From Promicromonospora sp. MEB111 (GTDB lineage Bacteria > Actinomycetota > Actinomycetes > Actinomycetales > Cellulomonadaceae), in contig NZ_JARVSD010000010.1 in assembly GCF_030209445.1 (NCBI RefSeq), forward strand, positions 62,001-126,000: a stretch of DNA of 64,000 nt. The letters are read 5' to 3'. Both the position numbers and the translations under genes were made by a program. Positions 26,495 to 35,037 of this stretch are shown here, piece after piece; position 1 is the stretch's first letter; each line of letters begins with the position of its first letter. Below the pieces are notes generated by a model that was not told the DNA's origin, ran no database searches, and saw only the letters and a program-made list of their open reading frames with translations.

Positions 26495-26521
26495 GACGGG
26501 CGAGCCGCGCCGGAATCGACA
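26495..26521 (-). promoter_or_regulatory. ECF42-type promoter for the DGPF/sigma operon
   Basis: On the minus strand TGTCGA (26521-26516) is followed after 17 bases by CGTC (26498-26495). The consensus I recall for ECF42 factors is TGTCGA at -35 and CGA/TC at -10. It lies 38 bases before the DGPF gene start, so the sigma factor probably drives its own operon. Confidence 0.65.
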
Positions 26522-26547
26522 CCTCCCACAGAACTACTCTCCCGAGA

Positions 26548-29025
26548 TCACCCGATGACCGCGACCGGCACCGCGATCGGCGTCCCGGAGCCGTCCCGGC
26601 GCTGGTCCACCTCGGGCAGGTCGACCGGCTGGCCGCCGGCGCCGAGCGCACGCGGGGGAGTGGCGCCGACCCAGGCCAGGATCAGGCCGTCCTCGCCCTT
26701 CAGGAGCCGCTGCGACCGGACGCCGCCGGTCGCCCGGCCCTTGCCCGGGTACAGCGCGAACGGCGTCACCTTGCCCGCGCCCGGCTCGATCCCGGGCAGC
26801 GCGTCACCGGCGCCGGCGATCGTCACGACGGTCGCGTCGACCCCGGCCGGGACCGCGCCGAAGAACACGGCCCGCCCGCCCTCGGCGAGCTTGATGCCCG
26901 CCATGCCGCCGGCCGCGCGGCCCTGCGGGCGCACGGACGACGCCGGGAAGTGCAGCAGCGAGGTGTCGTCGGCCACGAAGACCAGCTCGTCGTCGTCGGC
27001 CACGACGGCGGCACCGACCACGGTGTCGCCGTCCTTGAGCGCGATGACGGGCCACTCGTCGCCCTTGGCCGGGGCGTCGGACGGCGCGACGCGCTTGACG
27101 ACGCCCTGCGCCGTCCCGACGGCGACGGTCGGCGCGTCGGCGCCGAGCCCCGTCACCGCGAGCACGCTCTCGCCGCGCTCCAGCTCCACGAGCTCGCTGA
27201 CCGGGATGCCGCCGGACAGCGAGGGCGCGCCGTCCGTCGGCGGGAGCGAGGGCAGGTCGAGCACGGAGATGCGCAGCATCCGGCCGGCGGACGTCACGAG
27301 GCCCACGTGGCCGCGGGTGGACGCCGCGGCGTCGCCCCGCAGGGCGTCGTGCGCGGCGCGGTTGCCCTCGCGCGGCACCGGGACGTCGTCGGGGAGCCGG
27401 GCCAGCAGGCCGGTGGCGGACAGCACCACGCGGGTGGGCTGGTCCTTGATCTGCAGGTCGATCGGCTCCACGTTCTTCTTGCGCCCGTTCGCGGGGGCGA
27501 CGGCCACCGAGCCGACGGACCCGCCCGCGGCGTCGAGCAGCACGGTGCGGCGCGGCGTGCCGTAGGTCTTGGCCACCTCGCCCATCTCGGTGCTCACGAG
27601 GCGGCGCAGCAGCTTCTCGTCGCCGAGGATCTGCTCCAGCTCCGCGATCTCGCGGCGCAGCTCCTCGGCCTCCTTCTCCAGCTCGATGCGGGAGAACTTG
27701 GTCAGCCGGCGCAGCTGCAGGTCGAGGATGTAGGAGGCCTGCGGCTCGGACAGGTCGAAGATCTCGCGCAGCCGGTCGCGGGCGATGGCGGCGTCGTCGG
27801 ACGAGCGGATCACCTGGATGACCTCGTCGATGTCGACGATCGCGATGAGCAGGCCGTCCACCAGGTGCAGCCGCTCCAGGCGCTTGTCCAGGCGGTACTG
27901 CGAGCGGCGGCGGACCACCAGGATGCGGTGGTCCACCCAGACCCGCAGCATCTCGAGCAGGCCGAGCGTGCGCGGCTGGCCGTCGACAAGGGCCACGTTG
28001 TTGATGCCGAACGAGTCCTCGAGCGGCGTGACGCGGTAGAGCTGCTCCAGCACGGCGTCGGGGTCGAAGCCGGTCTTGACCTCGATCACGAGGCGCAGGC
28101 CGTGCGTGCGGTCGGTGAGGTCCTGGACGTTGGCCACGCCCTGGATGCGCTTGGCCTTGACGCCGTCGGCGATCTTCTCGATCACCTTCTCCGGCCCCAC
28201 CAGGTACGGCAGCTCGGTGACGACGATGCCCTTGCGGCGCGGGGTCACGTTCTCGATCCGTGCGGTGGCGCGGGTGCGGAAGCTGCCGCGGCCGGTGCGG
28301 TAGCCGTCGCGCACGCCCTCCAGCCCGACGATCTTGCCGCCCGTGGGCAGGTCCGGCCCGGGCACGAACCGCTGCAGGTCCTCCAGCGTGGCCTCGGGGT
28401 TCTTGATCAGGTGCTGTGCCGCCGAGACGACCTCGACGAGGTTGTGCGGCGCCATGTTCGTGGCCATGCCGACCGCGATGCCGGACGCGCCGTTGACCAG
28501 CAGGTTCGGGATCGCGGCGGGCAGCACCTCGGGCTGGGTGAGCTTGTTGTCGTAGTTCGGCACGAAGTCCACGACGTTCTCGTCGAGCCCGGTGGTCATC
28601 GCCATCGACGGCGCCGCGAGCCGCGCCTCGGTGTACCGGGGGGCGGCGGGGCCGTCGTCGAGCGAGCCGAAGTTGCCGTGCCCGTCCACGAGCGGCAGCC
28701 GCAGCGAGAAGTCCTGCGCCAGGCGCACGAGCGCGTCGTAGATCGGGGCGTCACCGTGCGGGTGCAGCTTTCCCATGACCTCGCCCACCACGCGCGACGA
28801 CTTCACGTGCGCGCGGTCGGGCCGCAGCCCCATGTCCGACATCATGTAGAGGATGCGTCGCTGCACCGGCTTGAGGCCGTCGCGCGCATCGGGGAGCGCC
28901 CGCGAGTAGATGACGGAGTAGGCGTACTCGAGGAACGAGGCCTCCATCTCCGAGGCGACGTCGATGTCCACGACCTTCTCGTGGATCTCGCTCTCGTCGA
29001 GCGGCTGCGACGGCTTGCGCGCCAT
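26548..29025 (-). CDS. parC: DNA topoisomerase IV subunit A
   Basis: Type II topoisomerase breakage-reunion subunit, 825 residues. The N-terminal catalytic part has [36 protein letters not shown] and the catalytic tyrosine at about residue 131 in RYTEARL. The tower and coiled-coil follow, including [20 protein letters not shown]. The C-terminal beta-pinwheel (from about 500) is degenerate and lacks a clear GyrA-box (QRRxxKG), favouring topoisomerase IV over gyrase. The position equivalent to quinolone-contacting Ser83 of E. coli GyrA is alanine (Ala93). The partner parE gene is not in the window. The ATG start is chosen from the family-typical [16 protein letters not shown] onset; the open frame continues upstream. 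Confidence 0.92.
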   Translation of the reverse strand: MARKPSQPLDESEIHEKVVDIDVASEMEASFLEYAYSVIYSRALPDARDGLKPVQRRILYMMSDMGLRPDRAHVKSSRVVGEVMGKLHPHGDAPIYDALVRLAQDFSLRLPLVDGHGNFGSLDDGPAAPRYTEARLAAPSMAMTTGLDENVVDFVPNYDNKLTQPEVLPAAIPNLLVNGASGIAVGMATNMAPHNLVEVVSAAQHLIKNPEATLEDLQRFVPGPDLPTGGKIVGLEGVRDGYRTGRGSFRTRATARIENVTPRRKGIVVTELPYLVGPEKVIEKIADGVKAKRIQGVANVQDLTDRTHGLRLVIEVKTGFDPDAVLEQLYRVTPLEDSFGINNVALVDGQPRTLGLLEMLRVWVDHRILVVRRRSQYRLDKRLERLHLVDGLLIAIVDIDEVIQVIRSSDDAAIARDRLREIFDLSEPQASYILDLQLRRLTKFSRIELEKEAEELRREIAELEQILGDEKLLRRLVSTEMGEVAKTYGTPRRTVLLDAAGGSVGSVAVAPANGRKKNVEPIDLQIKDQPTRVVLSATGLLARLPDDVPVPREGNRAAHDALRGDAAASTRGHVGLVTSAGRMLRISVLDLPSLPPTDGAPSLSGGIPVSELVELERGESVLAVTGLGADAPTVAVGTAQGVVKRVAPSDAPAKGDEWPVIALKDGDTVVGAAVVADDDELVFVADDTSLLHFPASSVRPQGRAAGGMAGIKLAEGGRAVFFGAVPAGVDATVVTIAGAGDALPGIEPGAGKVTPFALYPGKGRATGGVRSQRLLKGEDGLILAWVGATPPRALGAGGQPVDLPEVDQRRDGSGTPIAVPVAVIG

Positions 29026-29188
29026 GGTTCGTGGGGCTCCTGGGCTCTGGGGCTGGACGGGGACAGGCAAACCGTACCTCGCGCCACCCACACTCCAGGT
29101 CGCGCACACGCCCTCCGCACAGGAGGCTCTTCACGGACGTCTCACCAGGTCATCGCCGAGCCGTGTGCACAGACCTCGTCCCACCTGG

Positions 29189-29194
29189 CAGTAT
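29189..29194 (+). promoter_or_regulatory. -10 element of a probable leaderless promoter
   Basis: CAGTAT lies six bases before the ATG at 29201, with no ribosome site in the gap from the divergent parC gene. Confidence 0.35.
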
Positions 29195-29200
29195 TCAGGT

Positions 29201-29656
29201 ATGCCCGAATTGCCGCTGGTCAGCAGGTCGACGACCGTCCCGGGCTGGCTGGCCCGGATCGGCCTCGCCTACGGTGTGGTCGGGCTCAGCGTGGTGCCCG
29301 TCCTGGTGCTCGGCGCCCTGGTCACGTGGTGGATGCAGTCCTGGCGGTGCGCCGAGCAGGAGTGGGGCTGCCTGGAGCAGGGCATCACCATGTGGGCCGG
29401 CCTGGCGATCCTCGCCGCGGTGCTGCACATCGTGGTCGCGATGCGGGTCGGGCTCGGCGTGGTGCACGGCCTGGTGGTCGTCGCCGTCGGCGCCGTCGCC
29501 GTGAACGTGGCGCCGGCCGTCGGCGCATGGCTCCTGCTCGGGGCGGGTCCCGCCGTCGCGGCGATCCTGACGGCGTCGGGCCCCAACCGGCGCCAGCGCC
29601 TCGTGCTCGTGGGCTTCGCCGTGATGCTGCTCGTGGGCATGGTCCTGGTGGGCTGA
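29201..29656 (+). CDS. small integral membrane protein
   Basis: 151 residues with four or five hydrophobic segments (VVGLSVVPVLVLGALVTWWM, GITMWAGLAILAAVLHIVVA, GLVVVAVGAVAVNVAPAV, LLLGAGPAVAAILTA and LVLVGFAVMLLVGMVLVG). Two cysteines (SWRCAEQEWGCLEQ) lie in the loop after the first helix and could form a disulphide on the outer face. I do not recognise a family. It stands alone between parC (divergent) and the GNAT/synthetase gene; its stop codon sits inside a 12-base tandem repeat. Confidence 0.75.
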   Translation: MPELPLVSRSTTVPGWLARIGLAYGVVGLSVVPVLVLGALVTWWMQSWRCAEQEWGCLEQGITMWAGLAILAAVLHIVVAMRVGLGVVHGLVVVAVGAVAVNVAPAVGAWLLLGAGPAVAAILTASGPNRRQRLVLVGFAVMLLVGMVLVG

Positions 29657-29710
29657 CCGACGGGCAGACCAGAGGGCAGACCAGAGGGCTGACCAGCGGG
29701 CTGCCGCCCC
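29651..29710 (+). repeat. 12-base tandem repeat over a stop codon
   Basis: Five consecutive 12-base units beginning GGC(T/A)G: units at 29651, 29663, 29675, 29687 and 29699, with the second and third identical (GGCAGACCAGAG). The first unit contains the TGA stop of the membrane protein gene. Probably slippage-derived; it stays in frame with units of four codons. Confidence 0.7.
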
Positions 29711-29738
29711 GGTACGGCGGCACCTCCCGCGGGGTCGT

Positions 29739-29744
29739 TAGCCT
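29739..29744 (+). promoter_or_regulatory. -10 element of a probable leaderless promoter
   Basis: TAGCCT lies six bases before the GTG start at 29751, with no ribosome site between. Confidence 0.4.
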
Positions 29745-29750
29745 TGTCCC

Positions 29751-32567
29751 GTGGACCAGCCAGAACGGGCCGACCGGAAGGTGGGCACGGTGCGCTCGCC
29801 CTACGCGACCGGCTACCCCGTCGAGTGGGAGGCCGACGTGGTGCTGCGCGACGGCTCGACCGCGCACGTGCGCCCCATCCGCCCCGAGGACGCCGACGCG
29901 CTCCAGCGCTTCCAGATGGCCCAGTCCGAGCGCTCCACCTACCTGAGGTTCTTCGCCGCGCTGCAGCGCATCCCGGAGCGGCTGCTCACCCAGCTCGTCA
30001 CGGTGGACCACGTACGCCGCGCGGCGCTCGTCGCGGTCCGGCCGGGTACGGACGACGACGGCGCCGGCCGCGAGGACATCGTCGGCGTCACGCGCTACGA
30101 CGTGACCGACGACCAGCCGGGGCGGCGCACCGCCGAGGTCGCGTTCAACATCGCGGACGCGCTCCAGGGCCAGGGCCTCGGCTCGGTCCTCCTGGAGCAC
30201 ATCGCCGCGGCGGCGCGCGAGCGGGGCGTGCACCGGTTCATCGCCGAGGTGCTGCCCCAGAACCGCGCGATGCTGGGCGTGTTCCGCGAGGCGGGCTACG
30301 ACGTCGAGCAGCACCTGGACGACGGCGTGGTGAGCGTCTCGGTCGACCTCGACCCGACCGACCGGTCCCGGGAGGTGATGGCCGACCGCGAGCACCGTAC
30401 CGAGGCCCGCTCCATGCAGGGCCTGCTCTCGGCGCGGCGGGTGCTCCTGGTCGGCCCTGCCGACGCCGGCACCGCCGACGCCCCGGACATCGACCACCTG
30501 CTCGTCGCCCGCGTCCGCGAGGCCCACGCCGCCGACCCCGGCGACACCGAGCTCCTCGTGCTCGGCGACGACGTGACCTGGGCGGACCTCGCCCCGGAGA
30601 GCAGCAACGGCGGCACCAGCGGCGGCAGCAACGGCGCCGGCACCCCCCACGGCATCGACCTCGCCGTCGTCGCCGCCCCGCCCGACGAGGTGATCGACGC
30701 CGTCCGCCGCCTGCGCGGCACGGGCGCGCACGGCGTGGTCGTGCTGTCGGCGGGCTGGGCCGAGGCCGGGCCCGCCGGTGTGGCCCGCCGCCGGGAGCTG
30801 CTGCGCACCGCGCACGGCGAGGGGATGCGCGTGGTGGGCCCGGCGAGCTACGGCCTGCTCACCAACGTGCCGGGCGCGCGTCTGCGCGCCAGCCTCGCCC
30901 TGACCGCCCCGCGCGCCGGGCGGGTGGGCCTGTTCAGCCAGAGCGCGCCGACCGCCGTGACGGCGGCCGAGACCGTCAAACGGCGCGGCCTGGGCCTGTC
31001 CACGCTGGTGTCGGCGGGGCACCGGGCGGACGTGTCCGGCAACGACGTCATGCAGTACTGGCAGGACGACCCCCACACCGACGTCGTGTGCCTGTACCTG
31101 GAGACGCTCGGCAACCCGCGCAAGTTCTCGCGCATCGCCCGCCGCCTCGCGCTCGTCAAGCCCGTGGTCGTGGTCGTGGCGGGGCGCCACGGCAGCGTGG
31201 TGCCGCCCGGGCACACCGTGCGCGCCACGCGCGCCCCGCGCCGGATGCTCGACGAGGTGCTGCGGCAGTCCGGCGTGATCCGCGCGGAGAACACGCACCA
31301 GCTCATGGACGTCGCACAGGTGCTGGCGCACCAGCCGCTGCCGGCGGGCGGCCGGGTGGGCATCCTTGCCAGCTCGCCGTCGCTCGCCGCGCTCGTGGCC
31401 GACGCCGTCGCGGCGGCGGGCCTGACCGTCGTCGGGCCGCCGGAGTCGCTGTCGGCCGGGGCGCCCGACGACGAGATCGCCGCCGCCGTCGACGCCCTCT
31501 ACGCGCCGGACGCGTGCGACGCCGTCGTCATGGTCTCCGTGCCCGTGGTGCTGCCGCGCACCGAGGCGATGGCCCGCGCCGTGGCCGCGGCCGCGGCCCG
31601 CACGGGCCGCACCACCGTGGTCAGCGCGCTGGGCCTGCACGGCATGCCCGACGAGCTCGCGGCGAGCCACGACGGGCGCGAGGTCCGCCTGCCCGCCTTC
31701 TCCACGCCCGAGGACGCCGTCTGGGCCCTCGGGGAGGTGGTGCGCTACGCGCGGTGGCGCACCCAGGACCACGGCAGCCCGGTCCGCCCGGCCCTGCGGG
31801 AGGGCGTGTCCGACGGCGTGGCCCGCACCCAGGCGCGCACCCTCGTCGAGTCGCTGCTCGGCCGGCACCCCGACGGGACGGTCCTGGACCAGGAGGAGGC
31901 GACCGAGCTGCTGGCCTGCTACGGCCTGTCCCTGTGGGGCTCCCGGAGCGTGCGCACGCCGCAGGAGGCGGTGGCCGCCGCGCAGGAGCTGGGCTGGCCG
32001 GTGGCGCTCAAGATCGCCTCGCCCGCGCTGCGGCACCGCGCCGACCTGGGCGGCGTGCGGCTCGACATCGCCGACGCCGAGGACCTGACCGAGGACGCCG
32101 AGCGCATGCTCGCCGCGGCGTCGGCCCTGCTGCCTGCACCCGACCCGGTGCTGGAGGTGCAGGCCATGGCCCCCACGGGCGTGGCGTGCGTGGTGCGGTC
32201 GGTGGAGGACGAGCTGTTCGGGCCCGTGGTCTCGTTCGGCGTGGCGGGCGACGCCGTCGACCTGCTCGACGACGTGACCCACGGCGTGCCGCCGCTGACC
32301 GACGTGGACGTGGCCCGGATGGTGCGCGGCGTGCGCGCCGCGCCCCGCCTGTTCGGGTACCAGGGCGCGCCCGCCGCCGACGTCGCGGCGCTGGAGGACG
32401 TGCTGGCCCGCGTCTCGGTCATGGCCGACGACCTGCCCGAGCTCGCGTCCGTGGAGCTGTACCCCGTGGCCGTCGCGGAGCGGGGCGCCTCCGTGCTGCA
32501 CGCCACGATCCGGCTGCGCCCCGCCGAACGCCGCACGGACGCCCTGCGCAGGGCGCTGCCGGGCTAA
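29751..32567 (+). CDS. GNAT/acyl-CoA-synthetase fusion, Pat-type protein lysine acetyltransferase
   Basis: Large cytoplasmic protein of 938 residues. An N-terminal GNAT domain (about 30-190) contains VAFNIADALQGQGLGSVLLE and QNRAMLGVFREAGYDVE. It is followed by a CoA-binding domain and a ligase-CoA-like domain of the ADP-forming acetyl-CoA synthetase type (LFSQSAPTAVTAAE, VVVVAGRHGSV, GILASSPSLAALVADA). A C-terminal ATP-grasp part begins about residue 700 (LLACYGLSLWGSR, LKIASPALRHRADLGGVRLD). This order, with GNAT first, is what I recall for actinobacterial PatA, whereas enteric Pat has GNAT last. It probably acetylates metabolic enzymes such as acetyl-CoA synthetase. The synthetase part is thought to be regulatory in this family. 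Confidence 0.85.
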   Translation: MDQPERADRKVGTVRSPYATGYPVEWEADVVLRDGSTAHVRPIRPEDADALQRFQMAQSERSTYLRFFAALQRIPERLLTQLVTVDHVRRAALVAVRPGTDDDGAGREDIVGVTRYDVTDDQPGRRTAEVAFNIADALQGQGLGSVLLEHIAAAARERGVHRFIAEVLPQNRAMLGVFREAGYDVEQHLDDGVVSVSVDLDPTDRSREVMADREHRTEARSMQGLLSARRVLLVGPADAGTADAPDIDHLLVARVREAHAADPGDTELLVLGDDVTWADLAPESSNGGTSGGSNGAGTPHGIDLAVVAAPPDEVIDAVRRLRGTGAHGVVVLSAGWAEAGPAGVARRRELLRTAHGEGMRVVGPASYGLLTNVPGARLRASLALTAPRAGRVGLFSQSAPTAVTAAETVKRRGLGLSTLVSAGHRADVSGNDVMQYWQDDPHTDVVCLYLETLGNPRKFSRIARRLALVKPVVVVVAGRHGSVVPPGHTVRATRAPRRMLDEVLRQSGVIRAENTHQLMDVAQVLAHQPLPAGGRVGILASSPSLAALVADAVAAAGLTVVGPPESLSAGAPDDEIAAAVDALYAPDACDAVVMVSVPVVLPRTEAMARAVAAAAARTGRTTVVSALGLHGMPDELAASHDGREVRLPAFSTPEDAVWALGEVVRYARWRTQDHGSPVRPALREGVSDGVARTQARTLVESLLGRHPDGTVLDQEEATELLACYGLSLWGSRSVRTPQEAVAAAQELGWPVALKIASPALRHRADLGGVRLDIADAEDLTEDAERMLAAASALLPAPDPVLEVQAMAPTGVACVVRSVEDELFGPVVSFGVAGDAVDLLDDVTHGVPPLTDVDVARMVRGVRAAPRLFGYQGAPAADVAALEDVLARVSVMADDLPELASVELYPVAVAERGASVLHATIRLRPAERRTDALRRALPG

Positions 32568-32571
32568 CGGC

Positions 32572-32584
32572 GAGAGCCCCTCTC
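32572..32584. terminator. short hairpin after the GNAT/synthetase gene
   Basis: GAGAG-CCC-CTCTC, five bases after the stop codon, without a T-run. Weak candidate; it may not stop transcription. Confidence 0.25.
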
Positions 32585-32601
32585 ATGGGATGATTCCCCT
32601 C

Positions 32602-33180
32602 GTGCCCCATGCCCCTACCGATGCCCGTGACGACCTGACCGCCCACCTGCACCGGGCCGGCTACTACCCGGAGCTCGTCGCGGACGTGCTCGACGTGGCC
32701 CTGGCCGGCGAGGAGGTGGTGGCCCACCTCGTGCAGGCCGAGACCACCTTCGACTCGGAGGTGCGCCGCCACCTCACGGTCCTGGTGCTGACCCCGACCC
32801 GCCTGGTCACCGCGCACGTCGACGACCACTCGGGGGAGGACCCGGCCCGGTCCGGCTCGGCGTCCGCCACCACCGAGGTGGTGCCGGTGCGCGAGATCCG
32901 CTCCGTGGCGCTCACCCACGTGATCGCGGACCCGGCGCAGTACCCGCAGCGCGGGGCCACGCGCGAGGTCACGCTCGCCGTGGGCTGGGGCGCGGTCTCG
33001 CGCGTCGACCTGGAGCCGGCCTCCTGCGTGGACCCGAACTGCACGGCCGACCACGGCCTGACCGGCCAGGTGACGCCCGACGACGTGGTGGTCCGCGTCT
33101 CCGGCGAGGCCGAGGGCGACGCCGCCGTCCGGGCGGCCGTCGACTTCGCCCGGGCACTGTCCCGGGCCACGTCTGCGTGA
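32602..33180 (+). CDS. DUF5998-like actinobacterial protein
   Basis: About 192 residues, soluble, no signal peptide or membrane segment. The N-terminal third (HLHRAGYYPELVADVLDVAL, VVAHLVQAETTFDSEVRRHL) resembles the conserved actinobacterial DUF5998 family; the middle holds a PH-like strand series (LTVLVLTPTRLVTAHVDDHS and so on). Two cysteines (ASCVDPNCTADHGLTG) form a CxxxxC pair. The GTG start follows GATGAT by seven bases in leaderless style; ATG at 32590 is an alternative. Its stop overlaps the phosphatase-family gene start. Function unknown; the family is repeatedly found next to this nucleotide pyrophosphatase and thymidine kinase (from memory). Confidence 0.75.
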   Translation: MPHAPTDARDDLTAHLHRAGYYPELVADVLDVALAGEEVVAHLVQAETTFDSEVRRHLTVLVLTPTRLVTAHVDDHSGEDPARSGSASATTEVVPVREIRSVALTHVIADPAQYPQRGATREVTLAVGWGAVSRVDLEPASCVDPNCTADHGLTGQVTPDDVVVRVSGEAEGDAAVRAAVDFARALSRATSA

Positions 33181-34382
33181 GCGCTCCGCACCTCCCCGAG
33201 GGGTTCGTCGCGCCGTCCTACGACACCGCGAGCCTCGCCGCGGTGCTGCCCGCCGCGGCGGGCGCGCTGGGCCACGACCTCACCACGGCCACGGGCCTGA
33301 CCGCGGCCGGCTGCCGTGCGGCCCTCGGCCTGCCCGACGCCGACCGCGTGGTCGTCGTGCTGGTGGACGGGCTCGGCATCCGCAACCTCGCCGAGCGCGG
33401 GGGCCACGCGCCGTTCCTGCGCGGCCTCCTGCGCGAGCGGGGCGAGGACGCCGCCACGCTCACCTCCAGCTTCCCGTCCACGACGGCCGCGGGCCTGAGC
33501 ATCCTCGGGACCGGCACCGCGCCGGGGCTCACGGGCATGCTCGGCTACACGCAGCGCAACCCGGAGACCGGGAAGCTGGCCGCGGTGGTGCAGTGGCGCG
33601 ACCTCGGCGACCCCGCCGACGTGCAGCGCGAGCCCACCGTCCTGGAGACGCTCGCCGCCGCCGGCACGCGGGTGGTGGCCCCCGGCCCGCGGAAGTTCGC
33701 GGGTTCCGGCATGAGCCAGGCCGCGCTGCGCGGCCCCGCCCACGTGGCCGCCGAGACGTTCGAGCAGCGCGTGGACGCCACCGTCGCGGCGCTGCGCCGG
33801 CCGGCCGGCCCGGCCGGCACCGGGCAGAGCCTGGTGTACCTGTACCAGGGCGACGTCGACAAGACCGGCCACGGCTTCGGCTGGGACTCCTGGCAGTGGG
33901 GCGACGCGCTGGAGGCCACCGACCGGGAGCTGCGCCGCCTGCTGCGCAGCGTGCCGCGCGGCACCCTGGTGCTGGTCACGGCCGACCACGGCCAGATCAC
34001 GGCCGACCTGACCACCCAGTGGGACGTCGCGACCGACCCGGCGCTGCACCCCGGCGTGGCGATGGTGGGCGGTGAGCCGCGCGCCCTGCACGTCTACACC
34101 GAGCCGGGCACCGACCCGGCCGACGTCGCGGCCCGGTGGACCGAGCGGCTGGGCGACCACGCCCTGGTCGTGCTGCGGGAGCGGGCCGTGGCCGACGGCT
34201 GGTTCGGGCCGGTCGCCGAGCACGTGCTGCCCGCGATCGGGGACGTGGTCGTGGCGATGACCGGCGCCGCCACCGTCGTCGACTCCCGGGTGCACTCCGC
34301 GAACGCGCGGGCGCTGCCCGGCGTGCACGGCTCGCTCACGCCGCACGAGATGCTCGTGCCGTTCCTGACCGCCCTCTCCTAG
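33177..34382 (+). CDS. alkaline-phosphatase-superfamily phosphodiesterase/nucleotide pyrophosphatase
   Basis: Metalloenzyme of the alkaline phosphatase/NPP superfamily, 401 residues. Metal and nucleophile motifs: VVVLVDGLGIRNL (first Asp), SSFPSTTAAGLSILGTG (Thr nucleophile), YLYQGDVDKTGHGFGWDSW (Asp and His) and VLVTADHGQI (Asp-His), plus a final histidine in ANARALPGVHGSLTPHEM. No secretion signal is apparent, so it is probably cytoplasmic. The start overlaps the previous stop (GTGA), and thymidine kinase follows by nine bases, so a nucleotide-related job is plausible but unproved. Confidence 0.87.
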   Translation: MSAPHLPEGFVAPSYDTASLAAVLPAAAGALGHDLTTATGLTAAGCRAALGLPDADRVVVVLVDGLGIRNLAERGGHAPFLRGLLRERGEDAATLTSSFPSTTAAGLSILGTGTAPGLTGMLGYTQRNPETGKLAAVVQWRDLGDPADVQREPTVLETLAAAGTRVVAPGPRKFAGSGMSQAALRGPAHVAAETFEQRVDATVAALRRPAGPAGTGQSLVYLYQGDVDKTGHGFGWDSWQWGDALEATDRELRRLLRSVPRGTLVLVTADHGQITADLTTQWDVATDPALHPGVAMVGGEPRALHVYTEPGTDPADVAARWTERLGDHALVVLRERAVADGWFGPVAEHVLPAIGDVVVAMTGAATVVDSRVHSANARALPGVHGSLTPHEMLVPFLTALS

Positions 34383-34391
34383 GAAGCTCTC

Positions 34392-35024
34392 GTGGCCCAG
34401 CTCGTCTTCTTCTCCGGGACCATGGACTCCGGCAAGTCCACGCTCGCCCTGCAGACCGACCACAACTTCCGCGCCCGCGGGCGCGAGGGGCTCATCTTCA
34501 GCCGGGGCGACCGGGCGGGCGCGGACCGGGTCTCCAGCCGGCTGGGCCTGGAGGTCGCGGCCGTCGAGGTGACCGACGACACCGACTTCTGGGTCGAGAT
34601 CAGCGGCCGGCGCGCCGGCGGCGAGGCCGTCGACTACCTCGTGTGCGACGAGGCGCAGTTCTACTCGCCCGCGCAGGTGGAGCAGCTCGCCCGGCTGGTC
34701 GACGAGACGGAGATCGACATCTTCGCCTTCGGCATCACCACCGACTTCCGCACCCGGCTCTTCCCCGGCTCCGCCCGCCTCATCGAGCTCGCCGACCGTG
34801 TCGAGCTGCTCCAGGTGCAGTCGCTGTGCTGGTGCGGTGCGCGCGCCACGCACAACGCGCGCACCGTGGACGGGATCATGGTCACCGAGGGTGAGCAGGT
34901 GGTGATCGGCGACGTCGGCCTCGCCGAGGTCGCGTACGAGGTGCTGTGCCGCCGCCACCACATGCGCCGCATGACCGCGCTCACCGCGCGCCGCCGGTCG
35001 GCGGACGAGTCCCTCTGGGGCTAG
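34392..35024 (+). CDS. tdk: thymidine kinase
   Basis: Phosphorylates thymidine with ATP for the salvage pathway; 210 residues, type II (bacterial) thymidine kinase. The P-loop is GTMDSGKSTLALQ at about residues 9-21, the catalytic Glu is in YLVCDEAQFYSPAQVEQL, and the lasso region includes GIMVTEGEQVVIG. Zinc-binding positions appear as CWCGA and VLCRRHH. The GTG start follows AGGAAG. It ends the three-gene unit; the tail converges on sepH. dUTPase is encoded 3.4 kb further on, so two dTTP-pool enzymes sit in the same block. Confidence 0.95.
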   Translation: MAQLVFFSGTMDSGKSTLALQTDHNFRARGREGLIFSRGDRAGADRVSSRLGLEVAAVEVTDDTDFWVEISGRRAGGEAVDYLVCDEAQFYSPAQVEQLARLVDETEIDIFAFGITTDFRTRLFPGSARLIELADRVELLQVQSLCWCGARATHNARTVDGIMVTEGEQVVIGDVGLAEVAYEVLCRRHHMRRMTALTARRRSADESLWG

Positions 35025-35037
35025 CGAGACCCTGGGG

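Noticed and set aside
26458-26529. Longer N-terminus for the DGPF protein
   Set aside because: The extension lacks a ribosome site and would read through the ECF-type promoter; the ATG at 26457 has GAGGAGC upstream.
25180-29946. Very long plus-strand open frame of about 1590 codons opposite parC and the sigma factor gene
   Set aside because: Composition-driven shadow frame: Arg/Gly/Asp/Val-rich with no domain, and the opposite strand encodes clear enzymes.
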